A DNA stretch of 64,000 nt from Glycomyces sambucus (GCF_900102815.1 NZ_FNGF01000005.1:248001-312000), one strand, 5' to 3'; shown: positions 47,038 to 56,619, counted from the first letter of the stretch. The notes: a model not told the origin generated them from the sequence alone. Numbers and translations: made by a program.

Positions 47038-47748
47038 ATGAACACGAAACTCGGACCCTTCCGCCGCCTGCTCGCCGTCGGCGGCGTCGCGCTCGCCGGC
47101 ACCGTCGCCCTCACCGGGTGCAGCCTCCTCGAATCCGCCTCCCCGGACGACACCGAGAGCAACGAGGTCACCGACGAGCAGGCCGACCAGGCCGCGGACG
47201 CCGCCCCCGGCGACTGCCTGCCCGAGGTCTACAACGGCCCCGACGCCACCGCGTTCACCGTCGAGTGCGATGCGCCCGAGGCGTTCTGGACCCTCACGGC
47301 CATCGAGAAGGACCCGGCCGTCACCGCCTCCGCCGACGGCTCCATCGAGGACCCGTCCGGGATCTACGCCGTCTGCGGCGACGAGGTCAACGCCCAGCTC
47401 CCCGGCAAGCCCTGGACCGACTGGGACATGATCTACGACCCGACCAGCCTCAAGGTCGACTACCTGTACTGCATCGAGGCCCTCGGCACCCCGAACGCCG
47501 CCGGCGTCACCCCGGTCGTGCCCTCGAACGCCGGCGAGTGCTTCTCCACCGCCGACTGGAACATCGGCGTCTACGACTGCGCCGACCCGCTCGTCGACGC
47601 CACCCTCGTGAGCGTCATCGAGGTCGACCAGGCCGAGTGGGAGACCGTCGACTACGACACCCTCGCCAACGAGCAGTGCACCAGCGCCTCCTACGCCCCG
47701 GCGATGGACTACTTCGGCCGCACCGCCGCCGTGTTCTGCATCGACTAG
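47038..47748 (+). CDS. Cys-rich lipoprotein
   Basis: 236 residues, lipobox VALTGC, then a short acidic linker and a body with eight cysteines spaced as in LppU/septum-formation-like actinobacterial lipoproteins (ECDAP, AVCGDE, YLYCIEA, GECFSTAD, YDCADP, NEQCTS, AVFCID). Expected to be disulfide-bonded outside the membrane. ATG 47038 is preferred over an in-frame upstream ATG at 47017. Function not recognised. Confidence 0.72.
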   Translation: MNTKLGPFRRLLAVGGVALAGTVALTGCSLLESASPDDTESNEVTDEQADQAADAAPGDCLPEVYNGPDATAFTVECDAPEAFWTLTAIEKDPAVTASADGSIEDPSGIYAVCGDEVNAQLPGKPWTDWDMIYDPTSLKVDYLYCIEALGTPNAAGVTPVVPSNAGECFSTADWNIGVYDCADPLVDATLVSVIEVDQAEWETVDYDTLANEQCTSASYAPAMDYFGRTAAVFCID

Positions 47749-47795
47749 CGAAGCGACCACCTGAACGCGCGGCACCCGCCGCGCACACCGGGTCC

Positions 47796-47828
47796 AGGCC
47801 CCGGGGCACCTCCCGCCCCGGGGCCTTT
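47796..47828 (+). terminator. Hairpin after lipoprotein 2
   Basis: 11-bp stem AGGCCCCGGGG (47796-47806) with 47816-47826, then TTTCG. Confidence 0.75.
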
Positions 47829-47990
47829 CGCATGCCCCGAACGCAAGCCGCCCCGGAACGCCCGCCCGCGTGAGGGAACCGGTCCCGATCGGATCCGCCC
47901 GCGCGATCGGGCCGCGCCCGCCGGGCCCGCGGAGCGGACCGCCCCGCTTTCACGCGACCGGCCGTCGTCCCCCGGCCGTACACTGCCGCC

Positions 47991-50717
47991 ATGGACCCTG
48001 CCCGCATCCTGACCGCCCTCGCCGACCTCGCCCCGGTCAACAAGGTCGCCGCCACCGACGTCGACGAGGTCGGCAAGAAGGCCGCCTGGGGCGGCAGCCT
48101 CACCACGGTCCCCGGCGCGGCCGAGCTGGCCGCGCACGACGAGCTCCACCGCGACGAGCGGCTGCTGCGGCAGGGCTGGGGGATCGTCACGGGCGTGCAC
48201 CGCGTCGACGGCAAGCGCCGCCGCCTCGCCGTCCCGCTCGTCACCCGGCCCGTGCGACTCGAAGTGGCCCAGACCGAACCGTTCGACCACAAGATCGTGC
48301 CCGCCGGGGACCTCGCTTTCCACCCCAAGCTCGTCGGGACCGAGCACGCCCACCGCCTCGCCGCCGTCCTCGCGCCCGAGCGCGCCGGGGGCGACCTGGC
48401 CGACCCCGCCTGGCTCCTCGCCGCCGCCACGGCCGCCGGGTACGCCGTCAACGCCGTCACGCACCGGCCCGATCCCGAAGGCGCGCAACCGGTCGTCCTC
48501 GCACGCTCGGTGGTCTACGTGTCGGGTCCCCGCACCGAGTCCGGGCCGATCGGGCAGCGCCTCCACGACTGGGCCGGGCGCCCGGGCCTCGACGCGACCG
48601 CACTGGCCGCGATGTACGACGCCGCTGACCGTGCTGCCGAACCCGCTGCGGCCCTTGACGATGCCGACGCCGAGATCCGCTCCCCGCTGCCCCTCGGCGC
48701 CGAGCAGGCCGCCGCCGTGCGCAGCGCCCGCACCGCCCCCGTCACCGTCGTGGCCGGCGCGCCCGGGTGCGGGAAGAGCCACACGCTCGCCGCGATCGCC
48801 CTCGACGCGGTGGCGCGCGGCCAGTCGGTGCTCATCGCCACCCAGTCGGTGTACGCCGCCGACGTGCTCGCCCGGCTCCTCGACCGCCACCCCGGGCCCG
48901 AGCCGATGATGTTCGGCGACACCGAACGCCGCGGCGGCGGCACCGTCGCCACCAGAGCCACAGTGTCCAAGAAGGACGCCGAACTCGCCCGGCGCGGGGC
49001 CGCGGACGCCGTGGACCTGCTCCAGCGCGTCGAACGCGCCGCCGCGACCCGCCTCGACATGGAGCGCCGCCGCCTGCGCGCCCTCGACGCGCCCGTGTTC
49101 CTCCTCGACGACTTCCCCGGCCTGCGCGACGCCGACCTCGACGCCGTCGAAGCCGCCGCCGCGGCCTCCCGCGGCTCCGGCGGCTGGCCCTGGACCCGCT
49201 GGCGCCGCCGCAATGCCAAACGGGAGCTGCTGCGCCGCACCGGGACCGCCGCCGACTCCGCCGCGCTCCAGCGCTGCATCGGCCTCGCCCGCGACCTCCA
49301 GGCCATGACCCGCCTCGCCGCCGAGGGCGGCCCGCGCCTCGCACCGCTGTGGCGCAGCCTCGAACAAGCCGACCGCGATGCGGCCCAGGCGATCGGCGCG
49401 GCACTGCGCGCCGAGGCCGCCTCCGCCGAGCGCCGCTCCGGCAAGGCCGACCGCGCCCTCGCGGAACTGCGCACCGCCCAGTACCGCGGCGACCAGGCGC
49501 AGCGCCGCGCCGTCCTCGAACACGTCGACACCACCGCCCTCATGCGCGCCGTCCCGCTGTGGATCGGGACGATCGCCGACGCCGAGTCGGTCCTGCCCGC
49601 CCGCGCCGGCGTGTTCGACCTCGTCATCGTCGACGAGGCCAGCCACGTCAACCAGCTCCGGGCCGCGCCGGTCCTCGCGCGGGCCCGCCGCGCCGTGGTC
49701 GCCGGGGACCCCCGCCAGCTCAAGTTCGTGTCCTTCGCGTCCGACGAGAAGCTCTCCCAGGTCCTCGAACGCCATGGGCTGCAAGCGCTCGGCGCGCGCC
49801 TCGACACCGGCCGGGTGAGCCTCTACGACCTCGCGTGCGGGGCCGGACCCGTCGTCGAGCTCACCGAGCACCACCGCAGCGTCCCCCACCTCATCGGGTT
49901 CTCGGCCGCGAAGTTCTACGGCGGCCGGGTCCGGCCCGTCACCGCGCACCCCCGCGTGCAGCAGACCGACGCGATCACCGTCCACCGCGTCGCCGCCACC
50001 GCCGCCGACGAGCAGGGCGTCGTCGCCGCCGAAGTCGACGCGGCCGTGGCGCTCCTGGCCGGCCTGGTCGCGGACGGCGGCCGCGGCCTCGCGGTCCTGT
50101 CCCCGTTCCGGGCCCAGGCCGAGGCCATCGAGGCCGCCGTCATGCACCGGTTCGACCTCGACACCATCCGGGCCCAGCGCATCCGCACCGGCACCGTGCA
50201 CGCCTTCCAGGGCAGCGAGTCCGAGACCGTCATCGCCGCCCTCGGCGTCGCCCCCGGCGACCCCGCCGGGCGCAAGCGGTTTCTGGCGGGCGCGAACCTG
50301 TTCAACGTCATGGTCACCCGCGCCCGCGAGCACCTGCACGTCGTCACCGCCCTCGACGCCCCGGGCGGGCTCGTGGGGGAGTTCCTCGACTACGCCGACC
50401 GCGCCCCCGGCGCCCTCCCCGGCGACGGCGCCGAAGGCGAGTGGTGCGTCAAACTCGCGGGCGCGCTCTCCGGCGCCGACGCGACCGTGCGGCACGGATA
50501 CCCCGTGGGGCACTGGAAGATCGACCTCGTCGTGGGTGAAGGGGACGCCGCGTTCGGCGTCGTCTGCGCCGTCCACCCCGACGGACCTCGCGCCCACCTC
50601 GAACGCCACCGGGCGCTGCGCCGGGCCGGATGGCGGCTCGTGGACGCGTTCCCCTCCACCTACACCGACGACGCGGCCCGCGCCGCGGTCGACGTGCTCG
50701 CCGAACTCAGGGGATGA
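47991..50717 (+). CDS. SF1 (Upf1-like) helicase with degenerate PD-(D/E)XK tail
   Basis: 908 residues. Walker A GAPGCGKS (256-263), Walker B VDEAS (near 548), motif III AGDPRQLK, EHHRSVPHL, motif V GTVHAFQGSESE and motif VI NVMVTRARE define an SF1B/Upf1-like helicase with a ~235-residue N-terminal domain. The last ~95 residues keep the Vsr/DUF559-like frame (GYPVGHWKIDLVV, RHRALRRAGWRLVDAF), but the IE-x-D position reads FGVVCAV, so the catalytic acidic residues beyond Asp845 are missing. Proteins of this type are known in nucleic-acid defence and repair. Its last 11 bases overlap the convergent gene. Confidence 0.85.
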   Translation: MDPARILTALADLAPVNKVAATDVDEVGKKAAWGGSLTTVPGAAELAAHDELHRDERLLRQGWGIVTGVHRVDGKRRRLAVPLVTRPVRLEVAQTEPFDHKIVPAGDLAFHPKLVGTEHAHRLAAVLAPERAGGDLADPAWLLAAATAAGYAVNAVTHRPDPEGAQPVVLARSVVYVSGPRTESGPIGQRLHDWAGRPGLDATALAAMYDAADRAAEPAAALDDADAEIRSPLPLGAEQAAAVRSARTAPVTVVAGAPGCGKSHTLAAIALDAVARGQSVLIATQSVYAADVLARLLDRHPGPEPMMFGDTERRGGGTVATRATVSKKDAELARRGAADAVDLLQRVERAAATRLDMERRRLRALDAPVFLLDDFPGLRDADLDAVEAAAAASRGSGGWPWTRWRRRNAKRELLRRTGTAADSAALQRCIGLARDLQAMTRLAAEGGPRLAPLWRSLEQADRDAAQAIGAALRAEAASAERRSGKADRALAELRTAQYRGDQAQRRAVLEHVDTTALMRAVPLWIGTIADAESVLPARAGVFDLVIVDEASHVNQLRAAPVLARARRAVVAGDPRQLKFVSFASDEKLSQVLERHGLQALGARLDTGRVSLYDLACGAGPVVELTEHHRSVPHLIGFSAAKFYGGRVRPVTAHPRVQQTDAITVHRVAATAADEQGVVAAEVDAAVALLAGLVADGGRGLAVLSPFRAQAEAIEAAVMHRFDLDTIRAQRIRTGTVHAFQGSESETVIAALGVAPGDPAGRKRFLAGANLFNVMVTRAREHLHVVTALDAPGGLVGEFLDYADRAPGALPGDGAEGEWCVKLAGALSGADATVRHGYPVGHWKIDLVVGEGDAAFGVVCAVHPDGPRAHLERHRALRRAGWRLVDAFPSTYTDDAARAAVDVLAELRG

Positions 50718-51417
50718 AGACGCAGTACTCGCGCAGGTGGTGCTCGAACGTCGGGCTGATCTCGATCACGAGCATCACCTCGCCGAGGCTCGCGAACGGC
50801 CCCGACCGCTCCACCCACTCCTGGATCTGCCGGGCGCTGCGCTCGGTGACCCCCGGCAGCGCCGTGAGCACGTGCAGGGGCGCGTGGTTGACGTCGACCA
50901 GGCCGCCGTCGTCGAACTGGCGCGGCAGGTCCGGGCGGCCGATCGCCAGCCGCTTGGCGAGCATCGGGTCCGCCTCGGCGGTGCGCCGCGCCTGCTCGCG
51001 GAGCTTCCGGGCCCGGTCGAGGACCTCGGCGTTCGACAGGTGCGCCACCGGCACCCGCGGGCGTTCCTGTGCGGCCCAGACCTTCCCGCGGATCACCAGG
51101 AGCTGCGCGGTGGCGCCCACCGAGGTGATGCAGATCGAGACCGTGAACAGCGTCTGCGCCCAGAGCGGCGCCGGGTACTCGTGGGCGCCGATGACGCCGC
51201 AGCCGGCGATGATCAGCGCCGAGTGGAGGACCAGGGCGGCGACGGTGAGGTTGTCGCGGCGCCGGCCCATGGCGATGCCGAACGAGACCGGCGCGGCGAA
51301 CCCGCACGTGAGCAGCGGCGCCAGGGCCCACAGGTAGGTGCCGATCCGCCCGAGGCGGTACCGGGTCTGCTGCTTCCCGTGGTCGATCGGAGGGGCGTAG
51401 GGACCGGGGGCGGTCAT
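50707..51417 (-). CDS. Membrane protein with helix-hairpin-helix domain
   Basis: 236 residues. Three to four membrane segments in the first half (about 26-115), a helical linker, then a C-terminal helix-hairpin-helix (LVDVNHAPLHVLTALPGVTERSARQIQEW, about 170-225) as in ComEA-type DNA-binding proteins. The ATG overlaps the kinase stop (ATGA, 51414-51417), so it is coupled to the kinase. DNA binding at the membrane is inferred. Confidence 0.75.
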   Translation of the reverse strand: MTAPGPYAPPIDHGKQQTRYRLGRIGTYLWALAPLLTCGFAAPVSFGIAMGRRRDNLTVAALVLHSALIIAGCGVIGAHEYPAPLWAQTLFTVSICITSVGATAQLLVIRGKVWAAQERPRVPVAHLSNAEVLDRARKLREQARRTAEADPMLAKRLAIGRPDLPRQFDDGGLVDVNHAPLHVLTALPGVTERSARQIQEWVERSGPFASLGEVMLVIEISPTFEHHLREYCVFIP

Positions 51418-52856
51418 CGAGGAGGACTCCCAGGCGAGGCGGTGGGCTGCGACGGCCACCCGGGACTCGCCTGGGGCGGTGCGGACCAGGCCCGCAGCAG
51501 CCGTTCGGCTTCGATGGTATCGGCATCGGCGGGGCCGAGCGCGGCGGCCATCTCCTGGACGAGCCCGGCGAGGCGGCGGTGCGCCTCGGGGCCGGAGCCG
51601 ACGGCGGCGAGCATGTCGACCTCGACCCGGCGCGAGCGCAGGACGGGGCGGGCGCGCTCGCCCATGAGGCGGCGCTGGCGCTCGATGACGCTCGAGAGCC
51701 CGGCGAGGGCGCTGGCGGCGTTCCCAAGGGCCGCAAGGCACTGGGCGGCCCGGACCTGGCAGTGGAGGGCGAGGGCGGGGTCGGGGGTCTCGAAGTCCTT
51801 GGCGAGCGAGCGGAACACGCGCAGCGCCGTGTTGTAGTCGCCGGCGCCGTACGCGTGGTCGGCCTCGGCGATGCGCTCGGCCCCGCGGTCGGGGGCGGCC
51901 GGCGCGGCGGCGAGGTCGACGGCCTCGGCGGCGACGCGGGCGGGCGCGAGCGGGGCGCGGAACGGCCACGTGGGGTCGCCGCAGTCGCGGGTCGGCGCGG
52001 CCGACGCCGGTGCGGCGGCGAGGAGCCCGACGAGGCGCAGGTAGACCGCGGCGGCGTCGGAGCCGCGGTCGGCCGGCTCCTTGGACAGGAGCCGGGAGAC
52101 GAGGCCGTCGAGTTCGGCGGGGAGGTCGGGCCGCTTGCGGCGCACCGGGTCCGGCAGCTCCTTGAGGTGGGCGGTCTGCACCTCGTAGGCCGAGCCGCGG
52201 TCGGCGAACAGCCGCTCGCCCGTGGCCATCTCGTAGAGGAGCGCGCCGAGCGCGTACAGGTCGGTCGCGGGCCCGGCGGGCTGCGCGCGGATCTGCTCGG
52301 GCGCCATGTAGTTGAGGGTGCCGGGCTTGTCGCCGGTGGCGGTGAGGCGCGCGGCGTCGAGGTCGAGGACCGCGGCGATGCCGAAGTCGACCACGTGGAC
52401 CAGGCCGGCGGGGCCCACGATGATGTTGGCGGGCTTGAGGTCCCGGTGGATGACCTGCTTGGCGTGGGCGGCCTCGAGGACGGACGCGAGCTGCGCGCCC
52501 ACGGCGAGGGTCCAGTCCGCGGGGAGGGGACCGGTCTCGTCCAGGAGGTCGCGGAGGTTGAGGCCGGGCAGGTAGGCCATGGCGAGGAAGAGCTCGCCCG
52601 AGTGGTCGTCGAGCCCGGCGTCGAAGATCGCCGGGACGCCCGGGTGGCCGATCTGGGCGGTGACGCGGGCCTCGCGGCGGAACCGGGCGGCCGCCTCGTA
52701 CCGCTGGGGGCCGTCGAGGAGGTCCGGTTTGACGAGTTTGACGGCGATCTCGCGGTCGAGTTGCTGGTCGACGGCCTGCCAGACGCGGCCCATGCCGCCC
52801 GCGCCGATCGGGCGGACCAGTTGGTACCGGTTCGCTACGACTTGGAGACTGCTCAC
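51414..52856 (-). CDS. Serine/threonine protein kinase (Pkn family) with TPR-like tail
   Basis: 480 residues. Kinase domain (about 10-265) with GAGGMGRVW, Lys in IAVKLVK, VIHRDLKPANIIV catalytic loop, VVDFGIA and APEQ. No membrane helix; instead a Pro/Ala-rich linker and a helical TPR-like segment (ADHAYGAGDYNTALRVFRSLAKDF). The tail is Pro/Ser-rich. GTG start. Coupled to the HHH membrane protein, a possible substrate. Regulation and signal unknown. Confidence 0.9.
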   Translation of the reverse strand: MSSLQVVANRYQLVRPIGAGGMGRVWQAVDQQLDREIAVKLVKPDLLDGPQRYEAAARFRREARVTAQIGHPGVPAIFDAGLDDHSGELFLAMAYLPGLNLRDLLDETGPLPADWTLAVGAQLASVLEAAHAKQVIHRDLKPANIIVGPAGLVHVVDFGIAAVLDLDAARLTATGDKPGTLNYMAPEQIRAQPAGPATDLYALGALLYEMATGERLFADRGSAYEVQTAHLKELPDPVRRKRPDLPAELDGLVSRLLSKEPADRGSDAAAVYLRLVGLLAAAPASAAPTRDCGDPTWPFRAPLAPARVAAEAVDLAAAPAAPDRGAERIAEADHAYGAGDYNTALRVFRSLAKDFETPDPALALHCQVRAAQCLAALGNAASALAGLSSVIERQRRLMGERARPVLRSRRVEVDMLAAVGSGPEAHRRLAGLVQEMAAALGPADADTIEAERLLRAWSAPPQASPGWPSQPTASPGSPPR

Positions 52857-53084
52857 GTCCTAAGGATGCCGGGCGGCCGGGGCGGACCGGCGGCCGGACC
52901 CCGGCGGTGCGGCCCCGGGGCTACTCGAAAGTAGGTTCTGATGGGCACCGGTTCGAACAGGTGTCGAATGGCAGCAGTCACAAGGCGGTCAATCCGCCCC
53001 TCCGGACACTTGCGACTCGCGACCGGATCAGTGAAACACCTGCGTAACACGTGTATGGAACCTGTACTAATTCCGTGGCCCACG

Positions 53085-53114
53085 TTGACTCCGCCGTGTG
53101 TCGGACGCTACAGT
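53085..53114 (+). promoter_or_regulatory. Promoter of the DUF4272 gene
   Basis: TTGACT (53085-53090), 18 bases, TACAGT (53109-53114). It is the only clear signal in the 331-base gap 52857-53187. Confidence 0.55.
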
Positions 53115-53187
53115 TCTTCACAACCACCCCCACCGAGTGAACGCGCACTCACCCCCGCAGGTGAACCCCAAAGTGGTAGGGAGCCCC

Positions 53188-53853
53188 ATGCCGACGGTGA
53201 CCTCAGATCCCCGAACCCTTCGTATGCGCACTGTGGACGGCCTGGGCGCGCTCGGCATACCGGCGCCGCCCGCGCAGCTCCCGCTGCCCTTCCCCGAGGG
53301 GCGCCTGCCGCGGCTGCGCCCGCGCGGGCACGTGGAGGCGCGGGCCGCGATCCTCAACATCGTGCAGGCGCGCGTGTTCGACATGCCCGAGGAGCTCGCG
53401 ATGCGGTGGCTCCTCGACGCGCACGTCCTCGACCACCTCGCCCCCGACGAATGGGGCTTCATCGCGTGCGGCCGGGGCGACCGCGGCCGGTACGCCGACC
53501 AGCTCGAGAGCCTGTACACCGTCTCGTGGCTGCTCGGCCTGGTCGACCACCTCGACCCGGGCGTCCCGTGCTCCGAGGAGCTGCCCGAGCTCCTGCCGGA
53601 CCTGCGCCGCCCCGAGTCCTTCGGGTCCTGGCGCGACCGCCAGCTCACGCCCACGCGCGACCCCGGGGTGGTCGCGGAGATGCTCGACTTCTACTACTGC
53701 CTCGACTGGGTGTGCGACCAGTCGCGGCGCTCGGGCCAGCCGCTGCCGCGCGGCGTGGACGACAACCTGGTGTGGCACCGGCGCTGGGCCCTGGAGTGGG
53801 CCGTGGTCTTCGACAACGAGCGACCCGTCCACTGGGACGAGGTCCGCCTGTGA
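53188..53853 (+). CDS. DUF4272 protein
   Basis: 221 residues, soluble, ends with the WALEWAVVF...WDEVRL segment typical of DUF4272 (C-terminal Asp/Trp-rich region). AGGGAG precedes ATG 53188. Function unknown. It lies 36 bases ahead of add, possibly cotranscribed. Confidence 0.75.
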   Translation: MPTVTSDPRTLRMRTVDGLGALGIPAPPAQLPLPFPEGRLPRLRPRGHVEARAAILNIVQARVFDMPEELAMRWLLDAHVLDHLAPDEWGFIACGRGDRGRYADQLESLYTVSWLLGLVDHLDPGVPCSEELPELLPDLRRPESFGSWRDRQLTPTRDPGVVAEMLDFYYCLDWVCDQSRRSGQPLPRGVDDNLVWHRRWALEWAVVFDNERPVHWDEVRL

Positions 53854-53889
53854 GGGCGGCCCGCGAAACCGCCTGACTATATTCATGGG

Positions 53890-54975
53890 ATGAATTCGAA
53901 GCTCACTCTCGACCAGCTCGTCGCGGCCCCCAAGGTCGTCCTCCACGAGCACCTCGACGGCGGCGTGCGCCCGCAGACGCTCATCGAGATCGCCGACGAG
54001 ATCGGCCACGAGCTGCCCGCCACCGAGGCCGGCGCGCTCGCCGACTGGTTCTTCGACGCCGCCGACTCCGGCACCCTCGCCCGCTACCTGGAGACCTTCG
54101 ACCACACGATCGCCGTGTCCCAGCAGGCCGACCACTGCTTCCGGATCGCCTCCGAGGCCGCGCAGGACCTCGCCGCCGACGGCGTCGTCTACGCCGAGCT
54201 CCGGTACGCCCCCGAGCAGCAGCTCCGGGGCGGCCTCTCCCTCGAAGCGGTCGTCGAGGCCACCCTCGCGGGCTTCGCGGAGGGCGAGCGCCTCGCCGAG
54301 AAGGCCGGGCACCCGATCAAGGCCCGCACCATCCTCTGCGGGATGCGCCACGCCGACCGCACCCTCGAGGTCGCGAAGCTCGCGACCGCCTACCGCGACA
54401 AGGGCGTCGTCGGCTTCGACATCGCCGGCGGCGAGATCGGCAACCCCGCCGAGGCCCACCTGCCCGCGTTCGAGTACCTGCGCCGCGAGAACATGCCGTT
54501 CACCATCCACGCCGGCGAGTCGGTCGGCCCCGAGTCGATCCGGGGCGCGGTCTCGGTCTGCGGCGCCAACCGCATCGGCCACGGCGTCCAGCTCATCAAG
54601 GACATCGACCTCACCGGGGACGAGGCGAAGCTCTCGAACCTCGCGCACTACATCCGCGACCGGCGCATCGCCCTGGAGGTCTGCCCGTCCTCGAACCTCC
54701 AGACCGAGGGCGCCGAGTCCATCGAGACGCACCCCATCAAGGACCTGTACGACCTCGGGTTCCGCGTCACCGTCAACAACGACAACCGGCTCATGAGCCG
54801 CACCCGCACCTCCCGCGAGTTCCACCTGCTCGCCGAGACCTTCGGGTGGGGCTGGGCCGAGGTCCGCCGCTGCACCGAGAACGCCGTCAAGGCCGCGTTC
54901 CTGCACCACCCCGAGCGCCGGGCGCTGCTCGAGGACGTGGTCCGACCCGCGTACGCGGCGCTGGAATCCGCATAG
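53890..54975 (+). CDS. add: Adenosine deaminase
   Basis: Converts (deoxy)adenosine to inosine. 361 residues, TIM-barrel amidohydrolase with zinc His pair in VLHEHLDGGVRP, HAGES (catalytic Glu region), GHG and the Asp pair in VNNDNRL. Complete. Followed after 23 bases by a second metal-dependent deaminase-like gene. Works with deoA/cdd in nucleoside salvage. Confidence 0.95.
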   Translation: MNSKLTLDQLVAAPKVVLHEHLDGGVRPQTLIEIADEIGHELPATEAGALADWFFDAADSGTLARYLETFDHTIAVSQQADHCFRIASEAAQDLAADGVVYAELRYAPEQQLRGGLSLEAVVEATLAGFAEGERLAEKAGHPIKARTILCGMRHADRTLEVAKLATAYRDKGVVGFDIAGGEIGNPAEAHLPAFEYLRRENMPFTIHAGESVGPESIRGAVSVCGANRIGHGVQLIKDIDLTGDEAKLSNLAHYIRDRRIALEVCPSSNLQTEGAESIETHPIKDLYDLGFRVTVNNDNRLMSRTRTSREFHLLAETFGWGWAEVRRCTENAVKAAFLHHPERRALLEDVVRPAYAALESA

Positions 54976-54998
54976 GAGTCCTGAGTAAGCTCAGGCCC

Positions 54999-56252
54999 AT
55001 GCACGTTTACACCGCCCCTGTCGTCGTCCCCCTCGCGGGCGAACCGATCCGGGAGGGCGCGGTCGGGGTCGACGGCGGGCGGATCGCCTACGTCGGCCCC
55101 GCCGCCGGCGCCCCCGAAGCCGACGAGACCACCGCCTTCGACGGCGTCATGACGCCCGGCCTGGTCAACGCCCACACCCACCTGTGCTACACCGCGTTCG
55201 CCGACATGTACGGCAACGAAAAAGAGTTCTTCGAGTGGATCCAGGAGTTCGCCCGGCGCAACCCCGAGACCGCCGACGAGGTCTGGAAGGACTCGGTCCA
55301 GCAGGGCATCGACGAGTCCCTCGCGCACGGCGTCACCGCCGTCGCCGACATCGTCACCCCCGCCGCCGGGTTCGCGCCCCTCCTCGCCTCCGACCTCGCC
55401 GGCGTCGCCTACTGGGAGGCCGTCTTCATCGACGAGGCCGCCTGGGAGGTCCGCCGCAACGCCTGGCGCGAGGTCGTCACCGACACCCGCGCCGTCAACA
55501 ACTCCGACGTCGCCGTCGGCATCAGCCCCCACACGCTCTACACGCTCGGCACCAACGTCGGCAAGGGCCTCGCCGAACTCGCGCGCACCCTCGACATCCG
55601 CCTCCACCCCCACCTCGCCGAGACCATGCACGAGGACATGTTCGTGCGCCGCGGCTCCGGCCCGTTCGCGTTCATGAACCGCCGCGCCGGACTCGACCTG
55701 GAGATCGCCGACGGCGGCACCGGGCACTCCCCGGCCGTCCAGATGGACAAGGTCGGCTGGCTCGGCGCCGACGCCCACGTCGCCCACGGCGTCCACCTCG
55801 ACAAGGCCGACCGGGAGCTGCTGCGCGCCAAGGGCACCGCCGTCGCCCTCTGCGCCCGCTCCAACGCCCGCCTCGAAGCCGGCGAGCCGCCCGTCGCGGC
55901 CCTGCGCGCCGAGGGGAACACCGTCGCGGTCGGCACCGACTCGCGCGCCTCCGCCCCCGACCTCGACGTCGCCGCCGAATGGCCCGTCCTGCGCCGGCTC
56001 GCCCTCGCCCAGGGCGACGGCGGCGAGGGCCTGAACGAATGGCTCGTCCGCGCCGCCACGCAAGGCGGCGCCAAGGCCCTCGGCCGCGACGACATCGGGG
56101 TCCTCAAGGAGGGCGCCCGCGCCGACCTCGCCGTCTTCGCCGTCGACACCGACGCCGACCCGTACGCCGCCCTCGTCACCGGCGCCGCCGGGAACTGCAC
56201 CGCCACCGTGCTCAAGGGCGCCCTCGTCGAGGGCCGTCCCACAGAGCGGTAG
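54999..56252 (+). CDS. Amidohydrolase (COG0402, candidate aminofutalosine deaminase)
   Basis: 417 residues, metallo-hydrolase fold: NAHTHLCYTAF (metal HxH), HPHLAET, HGVHLD, and VAVGTDSRAS (metal Asp). The family includes cytosine, guanine, S-adenosylhomocysteine and aminofutalosine deaminases. Menaquinone enzyme MenG lies 700 bases downstream, so aminodeoxyfutalosine deaminase is a plausible role; the alternative is another nucleoside/base deaminase. ATG 54999 is favoured; the strand and spacing fit an add operon. Confidence 0.75.
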   Translation: MHVYTAPVVVPLAGEPIREGAVGVDGGRIAYVGPAAGAPEADETTAFDGVMTPGLVNAHTHLCYTAFADMYGNEKEFFEWIQEFARRNPETADEVWKDSVQQGIDESLAHGVTAVADIVTPAAGFAPLLASDLAGVAYWEAVFIDEAAWEVRRNAWREVVTDTRAVNNSDVAVGISPHTLYTLGTNVGKGLAELARTLDIRLHPHLAETMHEDMFVRRGSGPFAFMNRRAGLDLEIADGGTGHSPAVQMDKVGWLGADAHVAHGVHLDKADRELLRAKGTAVALCARSNARLEAGEPPVAALRAEGNTVAVGTDSRASAPDLDVAAEWPVLRRLALAQGDGGEGLNEWLVRAATQGGAKALGRDDIGVLKEGARADLAVFAVDTDADPYAALVTGAAGNCTATVLKGALVEGRPTER

Positions 56253-56360
56253 ATCCGTCCCAGGAGATAACACTTCGATCTCGACGCTTGCCGAGCGGCC
56301 AGTCCATCCGCGATGCTGAAAGAGGCCCGTGTTGTTCACGGAGCCTTACGTCTCGATTCA

Positions 56361-56425
56361 CCGGAGAGGTCCCCGCCTCTCCGGGTATCCCCTGGAGAAG
56401 GCGGGGCGCGCACGGCGCGCCCCGC
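56361..56425 (+). terminator. Overlapping hairpins after the amidohydrolase
   Basis: Three stems: 56361-56369/56376-56384, 56371-56382/56394-56406 (one bulge) and 56401-56411/56415-56425. Neighbouring stems share bases, so they are alternatives. Likely termination region. Confidence 0.5.
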
Positions 56426-56559
56426 CGCCGCTCTTCCACCGCCGTTCACTCCGCGGACACCGCCCGGATGCGGAATTGTAAGCCTAAACCCCCTCCAACC
56501 ACGGGTTTCGGGCTCATCGTGACGACTCGACCGCCCGTTGTGACGGCGCCCACCTGCTA

Positions 56560-56586
56560 GTTATCGGATGGGTTACGCGCGATAAC
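56560..56586. promoter_or_regulatory. Inverted repeat GTTATCG-N13-CGATAAC
   Basis: Perfect 7-bp arms (56560-56566 and 56580-56586), half-site centres 20 bases apart, upstream of the mini-ORF pair. Operator-like. Confidence 0.45.
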
Positions 56587-56619
56587 GGTTCGGCTTCATA
56601 GATCGACATCACAGCCTGC

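Noticed and set aside
44002-50717. Methylase plus helicase as a type I or BREX/DISARM-like defence system
   Set aside because: No restriction subunit or other marker genes; two lipoproteins separate the genes and they are on opposite strands.
53019-53030. GATCAGTGAA near the kinase as a third protease-type box
   Set aside because: Only about nine bases match and there is no promoter at the 17-base distance.
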